DNA from: Cycas panzhihuaensis
Lineage: Eukaryota > Cycadophyta
DNA length: 64,000 bases
Reading direction: 5' to 3'
NCBI GenBank assembly: GCA_023213395.1
Contig: CM041465.1
Span: 143,661,741-143,725,740 of the forward strand
The position numbers and the translations under genes are program-made. The notes under the pieces are model-generated. The model made no database searches. It had not been told where the DNA came from and worked only from the letters and a program-made list of their open reading frames with translations. Position 1 is the first letter of the stretch; the number at the start of each line of letters is the position of its first letter. This document shows positions 21,145 to 32,550 of the stretch, one piece after another.

Positions 21145-22030
21145 ATGGCATCGTCTATTAGATCACTGGATAAAAATGATAAATTAACTGAAATGAACTT
21201 TAGTATTTGGAAGATAAAAATAGAGGGTCTCTTGAGGGTAAAACATGCCTACAATATTACCAATGGGGAAGAAAAATAGCTATCTGATGTTGTAGATTTA
21301 ATAAACTGAGAAGAAAAGAACAATACTACTGCCTTTATACTCAAGTTCTTAATTTTTAATCCTTTGTTGGTATATGTGGATAGCTTAGAGCATGCAAGTA
21401 AAATCTAGAAAATAATGTCCTCCATGTTTAGTAGGAAGAATGAAGTAAGAATTGTGGCCCTAAGAGAAGAACTTTATAAACTCAAAATGAGGGAAGGTCA
21501 AACCATGTCTGAATTTATAATAAGGCTAACCAATATTAAAATTGCTCTTCTCACTATTGGAGATAAGTTGACTGACATTGAATTAATATATCTTATACTT
21601 AATAAACTTCCAAAATCCTTTTATAATATGGTAAACATGCTGACAGGAGGAGGGTAAACTACCATGATGACTTTTTATGTTCTCATAGGTCATATGTTAA
21701 GTCAAGAATAAAGAAATTAAAGATATGAAGAAGATTTAGAAGTTGAAGAAGCCTTTATCACCAAACTCCACTTGGAAGCAAAGGACAAGGTCAGCTTAAT
21801 GCCAGATTACAAGGAAGAGCACCAACTGCCTATAGGGGATGTTGGATTGAAGGAAGAGGATAAGGAAGAAATCCACCTTGAGATGCTAAAGTATGCTTCA
21901 ACTATAGAAAACTAAGCTATTTTTCAATCAACTATAGAGCTTTTGATGTCTACTATCATTGCAGATAAATAGGACATTTTCCATACCAGTGCTACCAGAG
22001 ATGAGCTGAAATTCAAAAGGGAAAGCAATA
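21145..22030 (+). pseudogene. gag of copia F
   Basis: ATG at 21145 opens a frame with NDKLTEMNFSIWKIKIEGLL, the copia gag N-terminal W..K/M motif. The frame continues through 21415-21657 with LREELYKLKMREGQTMSEF and LTDIELIYLILNKLPKSF, the L..L..LKM.EG.S..E....L......I.D......L..LP.S. pattern of the UBN2 domain. At about 21950-22000 an alternative frame gives YYHCRxIGHFPYQC, a CCHC zinc knuckle with its first Cys changed to Tyr and one stop. Several TAG and a TGA interrupt the gene, and a frameshift separates it from the protease. Confidence 0.85.
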
Positions 22031-22031
22031 G

Positions 22032-22355
22032 GTGACTAGAAATTATAGTAGAGAAAAAGACACAGTAGAAGAAGAAGTCAAAATAGCCTTCATTGTAGCA
22101 TTAGTAGCAAACACCAGTGCAGTAAAAAATTGGTACATTGATTCAGGAGCTTCACATCATATGACAGGCATTGAAAAATGGTTTGAAGTTATCAAATCTT
22201 ATGATCTCAATAAATCTGTTGAGTTAGAAGACAATTTTTCTTTGCACATAAAAGGAATAGGACAAAGTACTATACGACTTAATGGAAAAATTCAACACAT
22301 AGGCAATGTCTTTTTTATACCAGGAATAAAGAAGAATCTTTTGTCATTGTCTTAA
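22032..22355 (+). pseudogene. Aspartic protease of copia F
   Basis: Contains WYIDSGASHHMTG (active-site DSG at 22140-22148), IKGIGQSTIRLNGK and HIGNVFFIPGIKKNLLSLS, the full landmark series of copia proteases (DSGAS.HM, KG.G.V, L.NV.YVP....LLS). This stretch is open for 107 codons, the best preserved part of F. Role: processing of Gag-Pol. Confidence 0.88.
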
Positions 22356-22555
22356 TTAAGTAATAAAAAACTGAGAATAGTATTTGATGAATTTGGTTAT
22401 TGTTATATTCTTGATATGAAAAAAAAATGGCACTGTGATAGCCAAAGGAGAAAAGTGTAATAGGTTATATAAACTTCTCTCCACTCCTATACTCGCTAAT
22501 AAAGGCCCCACTAAAATACCTTCTGATGTAAAGTCTCTTGCTATAACCAATACTG

Positions 22556-22922
22556 ATACTAATGAAATGTAGTATTTAAAGTATGGTCATATCTCTTGTG
22601 ATAAGTTAGAAAATTTAAAGAAATCCAAGATGGTGAATAGCTTACTAAATATACCTTTTAATTATTTTGTATACAAAGGTTGTATGATGGGAAAATAACA
22701 TAGGATTCCATTCTCAAAAAGTATGTGGCATGCACAAAATAAGTTGGATCTGATACACACAAATCTGTGTGGATCGTTCACACTAATTTCAATAAATAGG
22801 GCAAGGTATTTCTTTACTTTCATTGATGATTTTTCAAGAAAAGCGTAAGTATATTTCCTTTCTAGTAAATCTGAAGTATTTAGTTATTTTAAAGAATTCA
22901 AGGATGAAACTAAATTGGAAAG
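22556..22922 (+). pseudogene. Integrase of copia F, 5' portion before G1
   Basis: KYGHISCDKLENLKKSK (GAG-pre-integrase, the RLGH.S...L..L), then a Cys-containing GCMMGK, NKLDLIHTNLCGSF (first catalytic Asp now Asn in HTN), RYFFTFIDDFSRKA and SKSEVFSYFKEFKDET. The reading breaks at codon LES, where the GAAAG target of G1 lies (22918-22922). Confidence 0.87.
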
Positions 22923-25668
22923 TGTTTCCTAGCTATACGGAATGGATACAGAGAGGTCGACTCAGGTAAGTGTAGGTCTGTTTCTCGCCTTGTTTTTTCT
23001 TTTTGTGAAGAGTACTTGCCTGTATGCTACATGTTTTCATAGATGGTTTGCACCATCTACACCTCTTTAGCCTATGACGACTATAGTGGGGACACACTTC
23101 AAACAAGTATGGCAACCCAGTGGCTGCGTCACCTCCTGCAATCTTCCCTACTCCCCTTAAGGCTTATTTGACTCATGCAAATGACTATTTGTTGTGTTGA
23201 TTTATCACCACTTAGTCTCCATGTAGTGTCCTTGAGCCCCTTGATTATTTTTTTTGTGGTTCCTGGTCATCTATTTGCCCTAGGCAGGTGGGCTTGCCCC
23301 TTACTAGCCTCTTAGTTCCCTAGCCCATAGCCCCGACTGGATGTTTGGGCCAGTTTGGTCTTCTGGCCCTGCACTGTGGTAAATTTCATAGTACCGCGAA
23401 GTTCACTGCAGTGTGACTGTTTTAAATTATTTTTTTCAACCCGTCATGGAAATGCTCACATTTATTACAGAATTACCACGTGTCCTTCGACCCACCTTAG
23501 TGCTAGCCAAGCCTTAATCGCTCGATTAGGGTTGGGGCTAAGTATTTAAGCTCATCTCAAGTCATTTTTAGGATCTTTTGGCTCTCTTTTGAAGGAATAC
23601 TAAGGAAATTTACCCTGCTCTCTGCTCTACTCTTCTGCTCTGCTGCACTTTCAGGACCTGCAACTTCTTCTCTATGCCCAGCCCTCCTTAGGCCTCACTG
23701 TGATATCCTCACAGCCTATTGCACACCCCGGAGGGGGCATTCTTGAGGAGTTTTCAGGGTCTATTTGCCCAAGCAAGCACCGAGTTATTCCAGAAGCGGG
23801 ATTTCCCTCAACTACCTCAGTAGGGGCCCTATACCTGCTACAGCTTAGCCTTATCCATAGGTTTTTAGCCTCCTCTCAGCAGGCTCTTATAGAGGCAAAC
23901 GTCTCCTCACTTCCTCTTGAGGTATTTATTGGTTTGACGTCCTTTTCTTACCTAGTTCATACCCAGCATTGTGCATGTTTGTCACTAGTTTCTTTCTCTT
24001 TGTTTCAAGAGTTTGTTTCTCAATTTCTCTTAGTTATTTCTCTGTTGCTTGAGGCCCTCCTCCTGTGCTTCACACCCAGGACAGTGGCACAAGAGGATTC
24101 CATAGGGTTTGGGATAGAGCTAGGTGGATTCTGTACCACCCTTGCACTCCCCAAGAGGCCTTCGCCCTCCAAACCCTCATCGTTTGCCCCCATGCTGTCC
24201 CTGGGGTGGACCAAGGATTAGGGGACCATTTCCAGCCACTGAAACTAGCACTTGCACTTGTTGCAACGCTGGTTTGTAGGCCCATCTCTCTCATCTAGGC
24301 AACACATAAGCCCCAAAGGCCCCTTCTAGCTCAACTTCTCTCTCAACAACCTGATTTGTTCCCTATAGCACTCTGGTCCATTGAGGACTTCCTTGATCTC
24401 CTTTTTCACTTTTGTTATCCCTGTTTACAACCATCTTTTGCAGCCATACCCTCGCAGCCCTCTGGCTCCTTGAGAGAGGGTAGGGTTGCCCTTTACGGGA
24501 GGTGGGTCACTCCGAGACTCACCTATTTACGTTTCTTGTACTTGTGTATTTTTAGACTATAGTCTATTGTTGTAAACTTGTGATTGATGAGTACCCACAT
24601 ATATGTATAGAGATCTAGTTTTTGGCTTATGCATATATAGGTTTTGGTACTCTTCTTTGTATTGTTAGCCTCCTTTCTCTAGGAGGGAATCTTTGCATTT
24701 ACCTACAGGTAAAAGGAGGACGCGAGGAACTTCTCCCCCCTTCTTTCTCCTGGGTAAGTGAATCTATTTGTATTTTGTCATAGCATTCTATTTTCTTCCA
24801 TCGCTTTCCTTTTCATTTCTAGCATTTTAGTGTTGCTTTCTAGGGAAGGTAAGGAAGCCCCACACTTCACCCTATCGCGACCCTCCGTTGTTTACTTCGT
24901 GGAGTCATTTGGAGCATCTCATGCGCGCATCGTCGCTTCGACTACGCCTTCATCCCGGGTATGTGACCTTGCTTTGTTTCACTCTTTTCCTTTTGAAAAG
25001 GTTGCATGGTAGTAATTAGATAACATAAAAAAGGGGAAATCAACTCTTTTTTTTTGTTTGCATTTTGTATGTTGTGTTTTGCATACCATACCTGTTTACA
25101 GAAAGGACTCTTAGGAAGTTTCTCCCTAGCCTTTTCCCTTAGCTTGTAAACCTTATCCTCGCCCCTTTGGTTTGTTATATTTGATTTGGTTTGCTTGCAC
25201 ATGCCTTAGCACCCCCGCTTTCTTCGGTTGCACCCTTAAGAGGGGGACCTTGGGTCGATTGATCGCTCCCACTCCCTTCCTCTTCCCTCGGTTCTATTTG
25301 CTTGGACAAATAACTAAGGAGGTCTTAACTATAGGCTATTCACCTACCTTGCTCCTACTTGTTTCCCTCTGCCATAGGGAAACCTTCGAGGATTCTCTTT
25401 CTCCTCTTCCAGCCATCTAAGGATGGGAGGACCCTCCTCCTGGATCTATCCAGGCTACCTTTTCACCTTCCCTCTTCTTAGCCGAAGTGGGAAACCACCT
25501 TTAGGTAGTTGGGTATCATCTGCAAGTCTCGAACTCGTGCTTTAGCACACGGGGTGCCCTGTGTGGTACCCACCTTGCTTGTAGATTTCTATCCGTACCC
25601 TGATACTATTATTGATCATCCTCACTATTCCTACTTAGCTAGGTGGTTATCACGTAGATGTGCATCCA
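22923..25668 (+). repeat. 5' LTR of G1
   Basis: 2746 bp. Landmarks from the start: GGTCGACTCAGGTAAG (splice-donor-like), the GGTACC-centred palindrome at 23371-23419, a hairpin CTTAATCG/CGATTAGG at about 23513-23530, and a TATTTAAG TATA-like box at 23543-23550, placing U3 at roughly the first 570 bp. Further donor-like GGGTAAGTG occurs near 24752. ORFs inside (23700-24221, 24758-25012 and others) have no retroelement similarity and are not shared in frame by all LTR copies. Confidence 0.93.
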
Positions 25669-25835
25669 CTAGTGACCATACTGGGGACTTACCAGTAAGG
25701 GAGCTAGTCTCTACCCCTTCCTGTTGGTATTGCTACCTTCTAGTGGTTCTTTCCACTTCATCTCCTTCGTTGGGCAGCCCCCAATGTGCACTCTTTGTGG
25801 CTCTTTCCTTCTTCTAAAGTGTTGGAAAGCTTTGT
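25669..25835 (+). other. G1 post-LTR leader with conserved, non-standard PBS region
   Basis: The LTR is followed by CTAGTGACCATACTGGGGAC and then TTACCAGTAAGGGAGCTAG, nearly identical to the same place in G2 (54779-54818). No TGGTATCAGAGC-type PBS is present. TGGGGACTTACCAG at about 25682 is the best TGG-initial candidate, 13 bases from the LTR. Confidence 0.6.
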
Positions 25836-28568
25836 ATGCAACGCTTCTCTTGTCACCTACGTGGTTTGCCTCCATTGTTAGAAGATCTTGGGTATCGTCC
25901 CCTTTCATCATTGGATTCTGGTTCGACCATAGAAGGATACCCTTCTAATTGGGCCTATCATGCCTTTACCTTAGGAACTCACGAGTTCTCTGCATCCGTT
26001 CCAGGATCCACCCAAGAAGGTGATGATCTTATCTACTACCCAGGTGATCGGCATCACCCCCTTGACATCCATCCTTCTACCCATGTGGAAGAAGGCTCAT
26101 CTCCTCTTGAGGTTCACCACCCTAGTAGTGATTCTTATGAGGAGCACCCTAAGGGGTCTACGTCATTCGAGGTCCCTTCCACCTCTTATGGTCACGTAGA
26201 CACCCCTCCCACTGACGTGGTTGAAGCTATTAGCGAGTGCTTTCGAGCGGCTCGTCTTCAATCACATCCCAGATGGTTTGAAGATGTTTTGCATGGTGGA
26301 GAATCTTCTTCATCCACTCCTTTACCACCTTCTTCATCTGCACCTGCCCCTCCTACTATGCGTAACCCTTTCGTTCCTACGCGTTCGTCCCATTCCATCC
26401 CTACACCAACCTTAGGGGTGAATGTTGCACCTTTTATTCCTCATTATGGTCCTAGTTCTTTAGGACCCTCTCGTGGCATGTCTTTCCCTCAGTTAGGGGT
26501 TAGCATACCCTTTCCTAGTCAAGCTAGTGTGCCATCCCCTAATGTGGCACATGCGTTCCCTAGTAGACCTATTGGTCCTACTAGCTCTTCAACTGCAAGT
26601 CATGTGGGACCCACTCCCACATATCCCTAAAACCAACCTAGTGGTTCTTCTCTTTATATACCCCCAGGTTATATCTCTTAACCTTGGGGGCAAGGTAAAG
26701 GGAACAACATTCCAGCTTATGGTGTGGATCTGCTACATCCATACGGGGTTGCACCACCCACGGGTGGCCTATATGGGCAAAACTCAGTCCCACACCCTCC
26801 TTTTCCACCATCTAGCATAGCTTCTTACACTGTGCCTTCACAAGGGAACCTAGCTTCCTTTCAAGGCACTTATCCTCTAGTCCCTTTCTAGCAAGGGGTG
26901 CTTCCCCAAGGAGGGATGGGTTTACCACCCCCATCCATTCCTTGCTCATTACCATTTGTCGATCCTATGGTCCATGCAAGGGTGCATCCCTTTATGGACT
27001 ATCGATCGACGCCATTGTCTATTGAGGCGCTAAGGACCAACTTACCGCCTCACCCTCCCGAAGTTCTTAAATTTGATGGAACTTCCTCGCAAGACCCAGC
27101 AGAGCATGCCCATAGTTTTTCTATAGCGTGTATTAATTACTGGGCCTATGACCACATCTTGATGAAACTATTCCCTCGATCTTTGTAAGGCGATGCCCTT
27201 AAGTGGTTTCATTGCCTTCTTGCTCATTCCATTTTCTCATTCTAGCAACTTGTGGATGAGTTCATCAATTATTTTGATGTTGCTCGCCCATTTGAAAGTG
27301 GAATGAAATCTCTTCTATCTCTCAAACAAGGTCATGATGAAATGAATCGTGACTTTGTGCGATGATTCCATGACCTGCTTCATTCCACTAAAGCCACGTT
27401 GCCCGAGGAATTGAAGAGGGACCTTTTCATTAAAGTACTTCACCCTGAAGTATATGTGGAAGTCCTTAAAATGGGGGCGACTACATGCGACTCTACGATT
27501 GTAAAGTGCTTAGCGCTTGAGGCTATTGAGATCCAAGCCAGACTCAAGAAGCCTCTCAAGCCCTCACAGCAATGTAAGGCACCACTGCCAACTAAAGATG
27601 CTAAACTGCAACAATCTTCTAGGTCTTCTTCTCATCCAACTGAGAAGACCCTAGATCCGCTTACATCCGCTATATGTTCATTCGAACATACGTTGAAGGA
27701 ACTTAAACTACAAGCTCCTTCATCTCCAACTTCTAACAAATAAATTCAGTAAGCTACTCAAGCTTCCCTCCCAAGGAATGGTAATGCCCAGTCCTCTCAA
27801 GCAAGGAAACCTGATTCCTCACTTAAGAAGAAGTGGTGTTCCATTCATGGGGAGTGCTTCCATAATGACTCACGTTGTAGGGCTCAGCATCCCAAGGATG
27901 CCCCTCGACATGACTCCTCCTCTAAATGGGCCTCAAGGCCTAATCTAGACCAACCAGTCCATAAGGATCCGTTCCCTAAACATGGGGAACGTGATTGCAA
28001 CACTAAACCCAAGAACAACCGGAACCGGGGAAGATCACTGAATTCCCGTCCTTCCCACAATAAAGGGAAGGGCACTCGAGATTCGCCTTCTTCTTCGCGT
28101 TCCCCTCACCGACGCACTTCATCACCTTCGTAGTCCCGGAACAAGGGAAAGAAGGTAATCTAAATACTTGAGGCTACTCCTCTGTATGCCCTTGCTCAGC
28201 CTCAAGCCACCAAAGAAGCAACTGATACTTCTTCTTCTACTCCTTTTGATCCTCTTTCGGAGAACCCTCCTCTGGAAGTATCTCTTTTTCCCAAGGCCAT
28301 TCCCATGCATCCTGGTCATTACGATTTTCGAAGGGCACTTACCCAACCTACTACGAAGGGTAAGCCCTTCTCTATCGTTGACGAGCTCCATACTGTCACT
28401 ATGGGAATGTCCTTGATGGATGTTTTGAGGAGTTGTCCCAAGTAACGGGCCCTCTTTTTGGAAGCTTTAGGATCGAATGATGTGCCTGTCCATGCTTTGG
28501 GAGTCACCTAAAGCCATGAGCCCATTATTTCTTTTGACCCTAAATACCTTCCCCCCGTGTGTGAAAGG
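25836..28568 (+). pseudogene. gag of G1
   Basis: One frame runs from 25836 past 28568 interrupted only by stop codons, no frameshift, and continues into protease. The N-terminal about 350 residues are Ser/Pro/His-rich with SNWAYHAFTLGTHEF and CFRAARLQSHPRWFED. The capsid core (about 26990-27560) contains PPEVLKFDGTSSQDPAEHAH, then DHILMKLFPRSLxGDALKWF, QLVDEFINYF and FESGMKSLLSLKQGHDEMN, matching the Retrotrans_gag family (F.GSL.G.A..WF..L....I.S...L...F...F). The basic tail has WCSIHGECFHDSRCRAQHP, a Cys/His cluster that may be a knuckle-like RNA-binding motif but not a standard CCHC. G2 carries the same domain at 56110-56640. Confidence 0.85.
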
Positions 28569-28930
28569 GAACATTAGTGGAACTTCTCATTCACCATTAC
28601 CATTGATGCACTCGACTGTACCCTACGAAGAACTATTGTCAACAATGGTTCTTCCGTGAATGCCATGCCCTTGCGCATTATGCAAGAGCTTAGTATTTCT
28701 ACCTTGGAACCTGTTCTATGGTGATGCCAAGGCTACGATGGTAGTGAAAAGACCCCATTGGGATTTATCTCAATCCTGCTCACTCTCAAGGACAAGACTG
28801 TCCTCGCTGACATTGTAATCCTTGATGTCGACATCAACTACAACCTTCTCTTGGGATAACCATGGCTTGACCAGATGAGAGCTGTGTGTTCGACCCATTG
28901 GGGGCAACTTAAATTCATCCATGATGGATG
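28569..28930 (+). pseudogene. Aspartic protease of G1
   Basis: Same frame as gag. TIVNNGSSVNAMPLRIMQEL (28632-28690) corresponds to V.D.GSS.N.MPL..M..L of Tat/Athila proteases, with the catalytic Asp position read as Asn. G2 has Asp there (TVDN) but has lost the GSS, so the family motif was D-N-G-S-S. Downstream VILDVDINYNLLLGxPWLDQ is the (YN)LLLGRPWL landmark. The copy is inactive; the stop in GxP is CGA to TAA-type decay. Confidence 0.83.
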
Positions 28931-30000
28931 AATGAAAGTTATCCCCCGCAAACGCCCACAGGCTAAACAAACTTGCCCTATCAACCAAGCGAGCCAAGGC
29001 CCCTCTACTCACGCCTCAGCTTGCTTCATCGGCATACCCGATCCATCTCACATCGAAGAAGATCCTACATCTTTTTCTCCTATTCACGCCTCAGCTTACT
29101 TCATCAGCATACCCGATGCATCTCACATCGAAGAAGATCCTGCATCTTTTTCTCCTAGTCTTATACGCTTTACTCTTATCGGTGTTGGGAGCTATGGGTA
29201 CCTCACCTCATTTAGTGATGATAAGTCTTGCGATGAGGATGAGGATTGTCTTCATCCTGTTTCTTTCCTCCATGCTAGTAGGATGCACCTATCTCATTCT
29301 AGATCCCCACTTAGAACCTCTTTCCCTGGTGAGACTAGTCACTCATCTCTGTCACATATTGTCCCTCGTCTTGACTCATCTGTCATTGGTTCTTCCTCTT
29401 CATCACCCCCCACAGGTAATGGTTTTGAAGAACTACCTTTCGCTCCTTCCAAGGAGCCCCTTCGAGGCACTCTCCTAGAGTCTCCTGAGGAGGTTGTGTA
29501 ACCTGATAACCATTATGGTCCTGTCATCCCCACTTCCTCCAGCACTTCATCTATTCGAAGTAAGATCATCCATGGGGTGGATTACTTCGAAGACAATGAA
29601 GCCTTGCTTGAGCACTTAGCAGGCTCTATGCCCAACTTTCCTTCTAGTCACCACAGGCTTGGCCACCAGGAGATTCTTGTGATTGGGTCCACTCTCGCTG
29701 ACCTAATCCCATCCCCTATTTGATCTTTTCCTATTAGCCTTACCCCTCTCCATTTCGAGGAGGGGAATGCCATGTGTATGGGGATGACGCAGGACATAGT
29801 CCTTGCCCCTAGCAAGGTCATTAAGGTAGGGATGGGATGCTCTCTTGATGAAGTAAGGGAATATTCCCTTTTGTTCCAGGAGTTCTGGGATGCCTTTGCA
29901 TGGGATTATGCTAACATGAAGGGAATTAACCCCTTCGTTGTTACTCATAATCTCACTGCTATTCCTGGTACCCATCCCGTGCACTAGAAGAAGCATCCTC
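28931..30000 (+). pseudogene. Protease-RT linker of G1 polyprotein
   Basis: The frame shared with gag continues through this linker with few stops (29499, 29719, 29987). It includes KIIHGVDYFEDNEALLEHLA, LTPLHFEEGNAMCMG, KVIKVGMGCSLDEVREY and LLFQEFWDAFAWDYANMKGI. The last is the F...L.E..DVFAW.Y.DM.GI landmark that precedes RT in Tat/Athila elements. G2 has the same segment at 58614-58990. Confidence 0.8.
29011..29160 (+). repeat. 75-bp in-frame tandem duplication in G1 polyprotein
   Basis: Copies 29011-29085 and 29086-29160 both start ACGCCTCAGCTT and encode a 25-residue unit containing IPDxSHIEEDPxSFSP. G2 has a single unit at about 58125-58200, so the duplication is specific to G1. It lies in the linker between protease and RT. 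Confidence 0.9.
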
Positions 30001-30600
30001 TCCACCCTAAACTCTCAGCTACGGTTAAAATGGAGGTTGAGAAGCTCTTGGATGCTGAACTTATTACCTCCATCGATTACCCTAAATGGGTATCCAACAT
30101 CATCCCTGTTACTAAGAAGAATGGGTCTATCCAGATATGTGTTGATTTCCATGATATTAACAATGCATGTCCTAAGGACAACTTCCCACTCCCTTTCATC
30201 GATCAAATCATTGATCAAACTGCCAGATTCAAAGTTATGTCCTTGATGGATGGCTTCTCTGGATACAACCAGATCCAAATATCTCCTGAAGACCACCACA
30301 AGATAGCCTTCACTACCCGTGGGGTACCTTTGCCTATAAGGCAATACCCTTCAGTCTTAAAAATGCAGGCGCTACTTACCAAAGAGTGATATATTTCATC
30401 TTCCATGACCTCATCAAGAACACATTAGAGGTCTTCATGGATGACATGATAGGTCTCTCACATGTCAGGGCCCATCATCCCTCTGACTTGCGAGCTATCT
30501 TCACGTGATGCCACAAGTATCATGTTAGCCTAAACCCTCTTAATGTATGTTTGCTGTTACTTCAGGCAAACTCCTTAGATTTCTTATGTCAAAACAAGGG
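30001..30600 (+). pseudogene. Reverse transcriptase of G1
   Basis: KMEVEKLLDAELITSIDYPK, WVSNIIPVTKKNGSIQICVD, FHDINNACPKDNFPLPFIDQ and MSLMDGFSGYNQIQISPEDH give the canonical series V.K.NG..R.CVD..DLN.ACPKD.FPLP.ID and LD.FSGY.QI. A one-base deletion at about 30318 (ACTACCCGTGG versus ACCACCCCGTGG in G2) shifts the frame. The active-site box then reads VFMDDMIGLS (FMDD at 30434-30445). A second indel near 30545 shifts it again. G2 has an intact reading here. Confidence 0.88.
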
Positions 30601-30672
30601 ATCTAGATTGACGCTGACAAGGTCAAGGCAATCCTTGATATGCCACCTCCTAGAACCCAATGACAGATTAAG

Positions 30673-31098
30673 TTGTTCCTAGGTAGGCTTGGTTTCCTTA
30701 GGCACTTCCTGGCAGACTTCGTCGTAAGCGCTAAACCCTTAACCAACCTATTAAAGAAGGGAGCCCTATTTGTTTGGTCTGATAAGGCCCAAGAAGCCTT
30801 TGAAGGGCTTAAGGAAGCCCTTACTTCCGCTCCTATGTTAGTGCCCCCTTGTTTTGATAGACCCTTCATTCTTTATACCTCAGCAACTGACGAGTCCCTA
30901 GGCACTATGTTAGCTCAAGAGAACGACTCAAGCATCGAGAGGACGATTTACTTTATCAGCCGCACCCTTATGGTTGCCAAACTTAATTACTCTCCTGCCG
31001 AGAAAGAATGTCTCTCCTTAGTCCACGTGACCAAGAAGTTTAGACATTACTTACTTGGAAACACCACCAAGGTGATCATCCAGTCCAATCTCTTGTGA
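30673..31098 (+). pseudogene. Pol RNase H domain of G1 with lost catalytic Asp
   Basis: LGRLGFLRHFLADFVVSAKP (connection), AQEAFEGLKEALTSAPMLVP, FDRPFILYTSATDESLGTML, then RTIYFISRTLMVAKLNYSPA, EKECLSLVHVTKKFRHYLLG. This is the usual gypsy RNase H order. In the first motif the expected T-D-A-S is T-S-A-T: the catalytic Asp is Ser (TCA at 30880-30882). G2 has the same Ser, so this is a family trait rather than decay of one copy. Open for 141 codons. Confidence 0.85.
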
Positions 31099-31479
31099 TA
31101 CTTACTTACTCGTTCAGACTTGACGGGTAGGGATGGTCGTTGGGCCATCCTGCTTTAAGAGTTTGACCTTCATATCGTTAACTGGAAATTGAAGAAGGGA
31201 ATAGTAGTAGCTGAGCAACTCACAGACGCCCCTATTCCTAACTCGCTTGATACCCCCGTTGACGATTCCCTTCCTGATGAGTCCATCTTGACTATTCAGG
31301 ATGTCTCTCCCCATCTACTCATCGACAATGAGTGGTATGGTGACATAGTGTGGTATCTCACACAATAGCAATACTGCCCTAATACTAGTAGTAAATTTAG
31401 ATCTTGTATTTAGACTTCTACTAGGCAATACTTCCTCATAAACAAAGTATTGTATAAGAGGTCCTTTGATGGGATCCTC

Positions 31480-32550
31480 CTCCGCTGTGTCACTACCGAC
31501 GAAGATGACTAAATACTTCGTGAATGCCACTATGGTATTTGTGGGGGCCAGTCTATGGCCTAAAGGATCCTTCGTATGGGTTACTTTTGGCCGTCCCTCT
31601 TCAAGGACACCCACGCTTTTTCCCTGAGATGTCGGTGATGTAAGGAACATGCTAATATCTCCCATGTACCTTCTAAGGCCCTTTACTCCATTATATCTCC
31701 GTGGCCTTTTTCCTAGTGGGGGCTAGACCTCATCGGGGCTATCTCTCCACCTTCTTCGTCGTAGCACAAGTTTATCTTGACTGCTATGGAATACTTCACC
31801 AAATAGGTAGAGGCCATCCCTCTAATTATTACACCTGGTAAAATGATAGCAACCTTCGTTTACTAGCACATCATTTATCATTTTGGGATTCTTGATGTCC
31901 TAATCACTGACAATGGAACCCCCTTTTGTAACAAGGAGATGGATGAGCTTTGTGAGAAATTTAAAATCTCTCACAAAACGTCCTCTCCTTACTACCCTTA
32001 GGCAAATGGTCAGGTAGAGTCATTCAATAAGACTCTCGTTAATATCCTAAAGAAAATTATCACTCAGTCTCAAAGAGACTAGCACCTTTAGCTCCCCTCC
32101 ATTTTGTGGGCTTACCACACCTATATCCGTTTCGCCACGGGAATGACCCTATTCTCCCTGGTTTATGGTACTGAGGCGGTACTCCCATTGGAAGTGGAGA
32201 TCCCTTCCTTATGAGTTTCTCTCTGGGGTCTCATTGATGAGGAGTCGATTCACCAGGCTTGCCTCTTGGACCTTGAAGCCTTGGATGAGAGACGTTTAGC
32301 CGCCTACCAAGCTAACCTAGCATCCAAAGCTTGCTCACAAAGGACCTACGATAAACATCTTCGTTCTCGTCCTTTGTTTCCCAGGGGCCATGTCCTCAAA
32401 TTAGAATATCTTCATGACCGTTTGACCAAATTCAAACCTAGATGGGTTGGCCCCTTCATCATTATTGAAAGCCTCGGTAATGGTGCATACAAGATCACCA
32501 CCCTGGAGGGTCTTGAATTTGAGAAAGCTGTTAATGGAAAATTCCTTTAA
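31480..32550 (+). pseudogene. Integrase of G1
   Basis: HHCC zinc domain: ECHYGICGGQSMA, RMGYFWPSLFKD and LRCRxCKEHANISH (31515-31660). Core: FILTAMEYFTK, where the usual VDYFTKW Asp is Glu (GAA, 31789-31791), then VLITDNGTPFCNKEMDEL with the second Asp and YPxANGQVESFNKTLVNI with the Glu. C-terminus: LEALDERRLAAYQANLASKA and FKPRWVGPFIIIESLGNGAY, the P.W.GPF.I......GAY.L module (open 32266-32550). No chromodomain. Scattered stops. Confidence 0.88.

Noticed and set aside
23700-24221. 173-codon plus-strand frame in the G1 5' LTR, partly matched at 38192-38479
   Set aside because: Part of it persists in the 3' LTR, but LTRs of one element are duplicates, so this is not independent conservation. 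G2 and G0 do not keep it, and no family is recognised.
25836-26630. Ser/Pro-rich 264-codon frame as a cell-wall or extensin-like host protein
   Set aside because: The same frame and segment order occurs in G2 and runs into the capsid domain; it is the N-terminal part of G-family gag.
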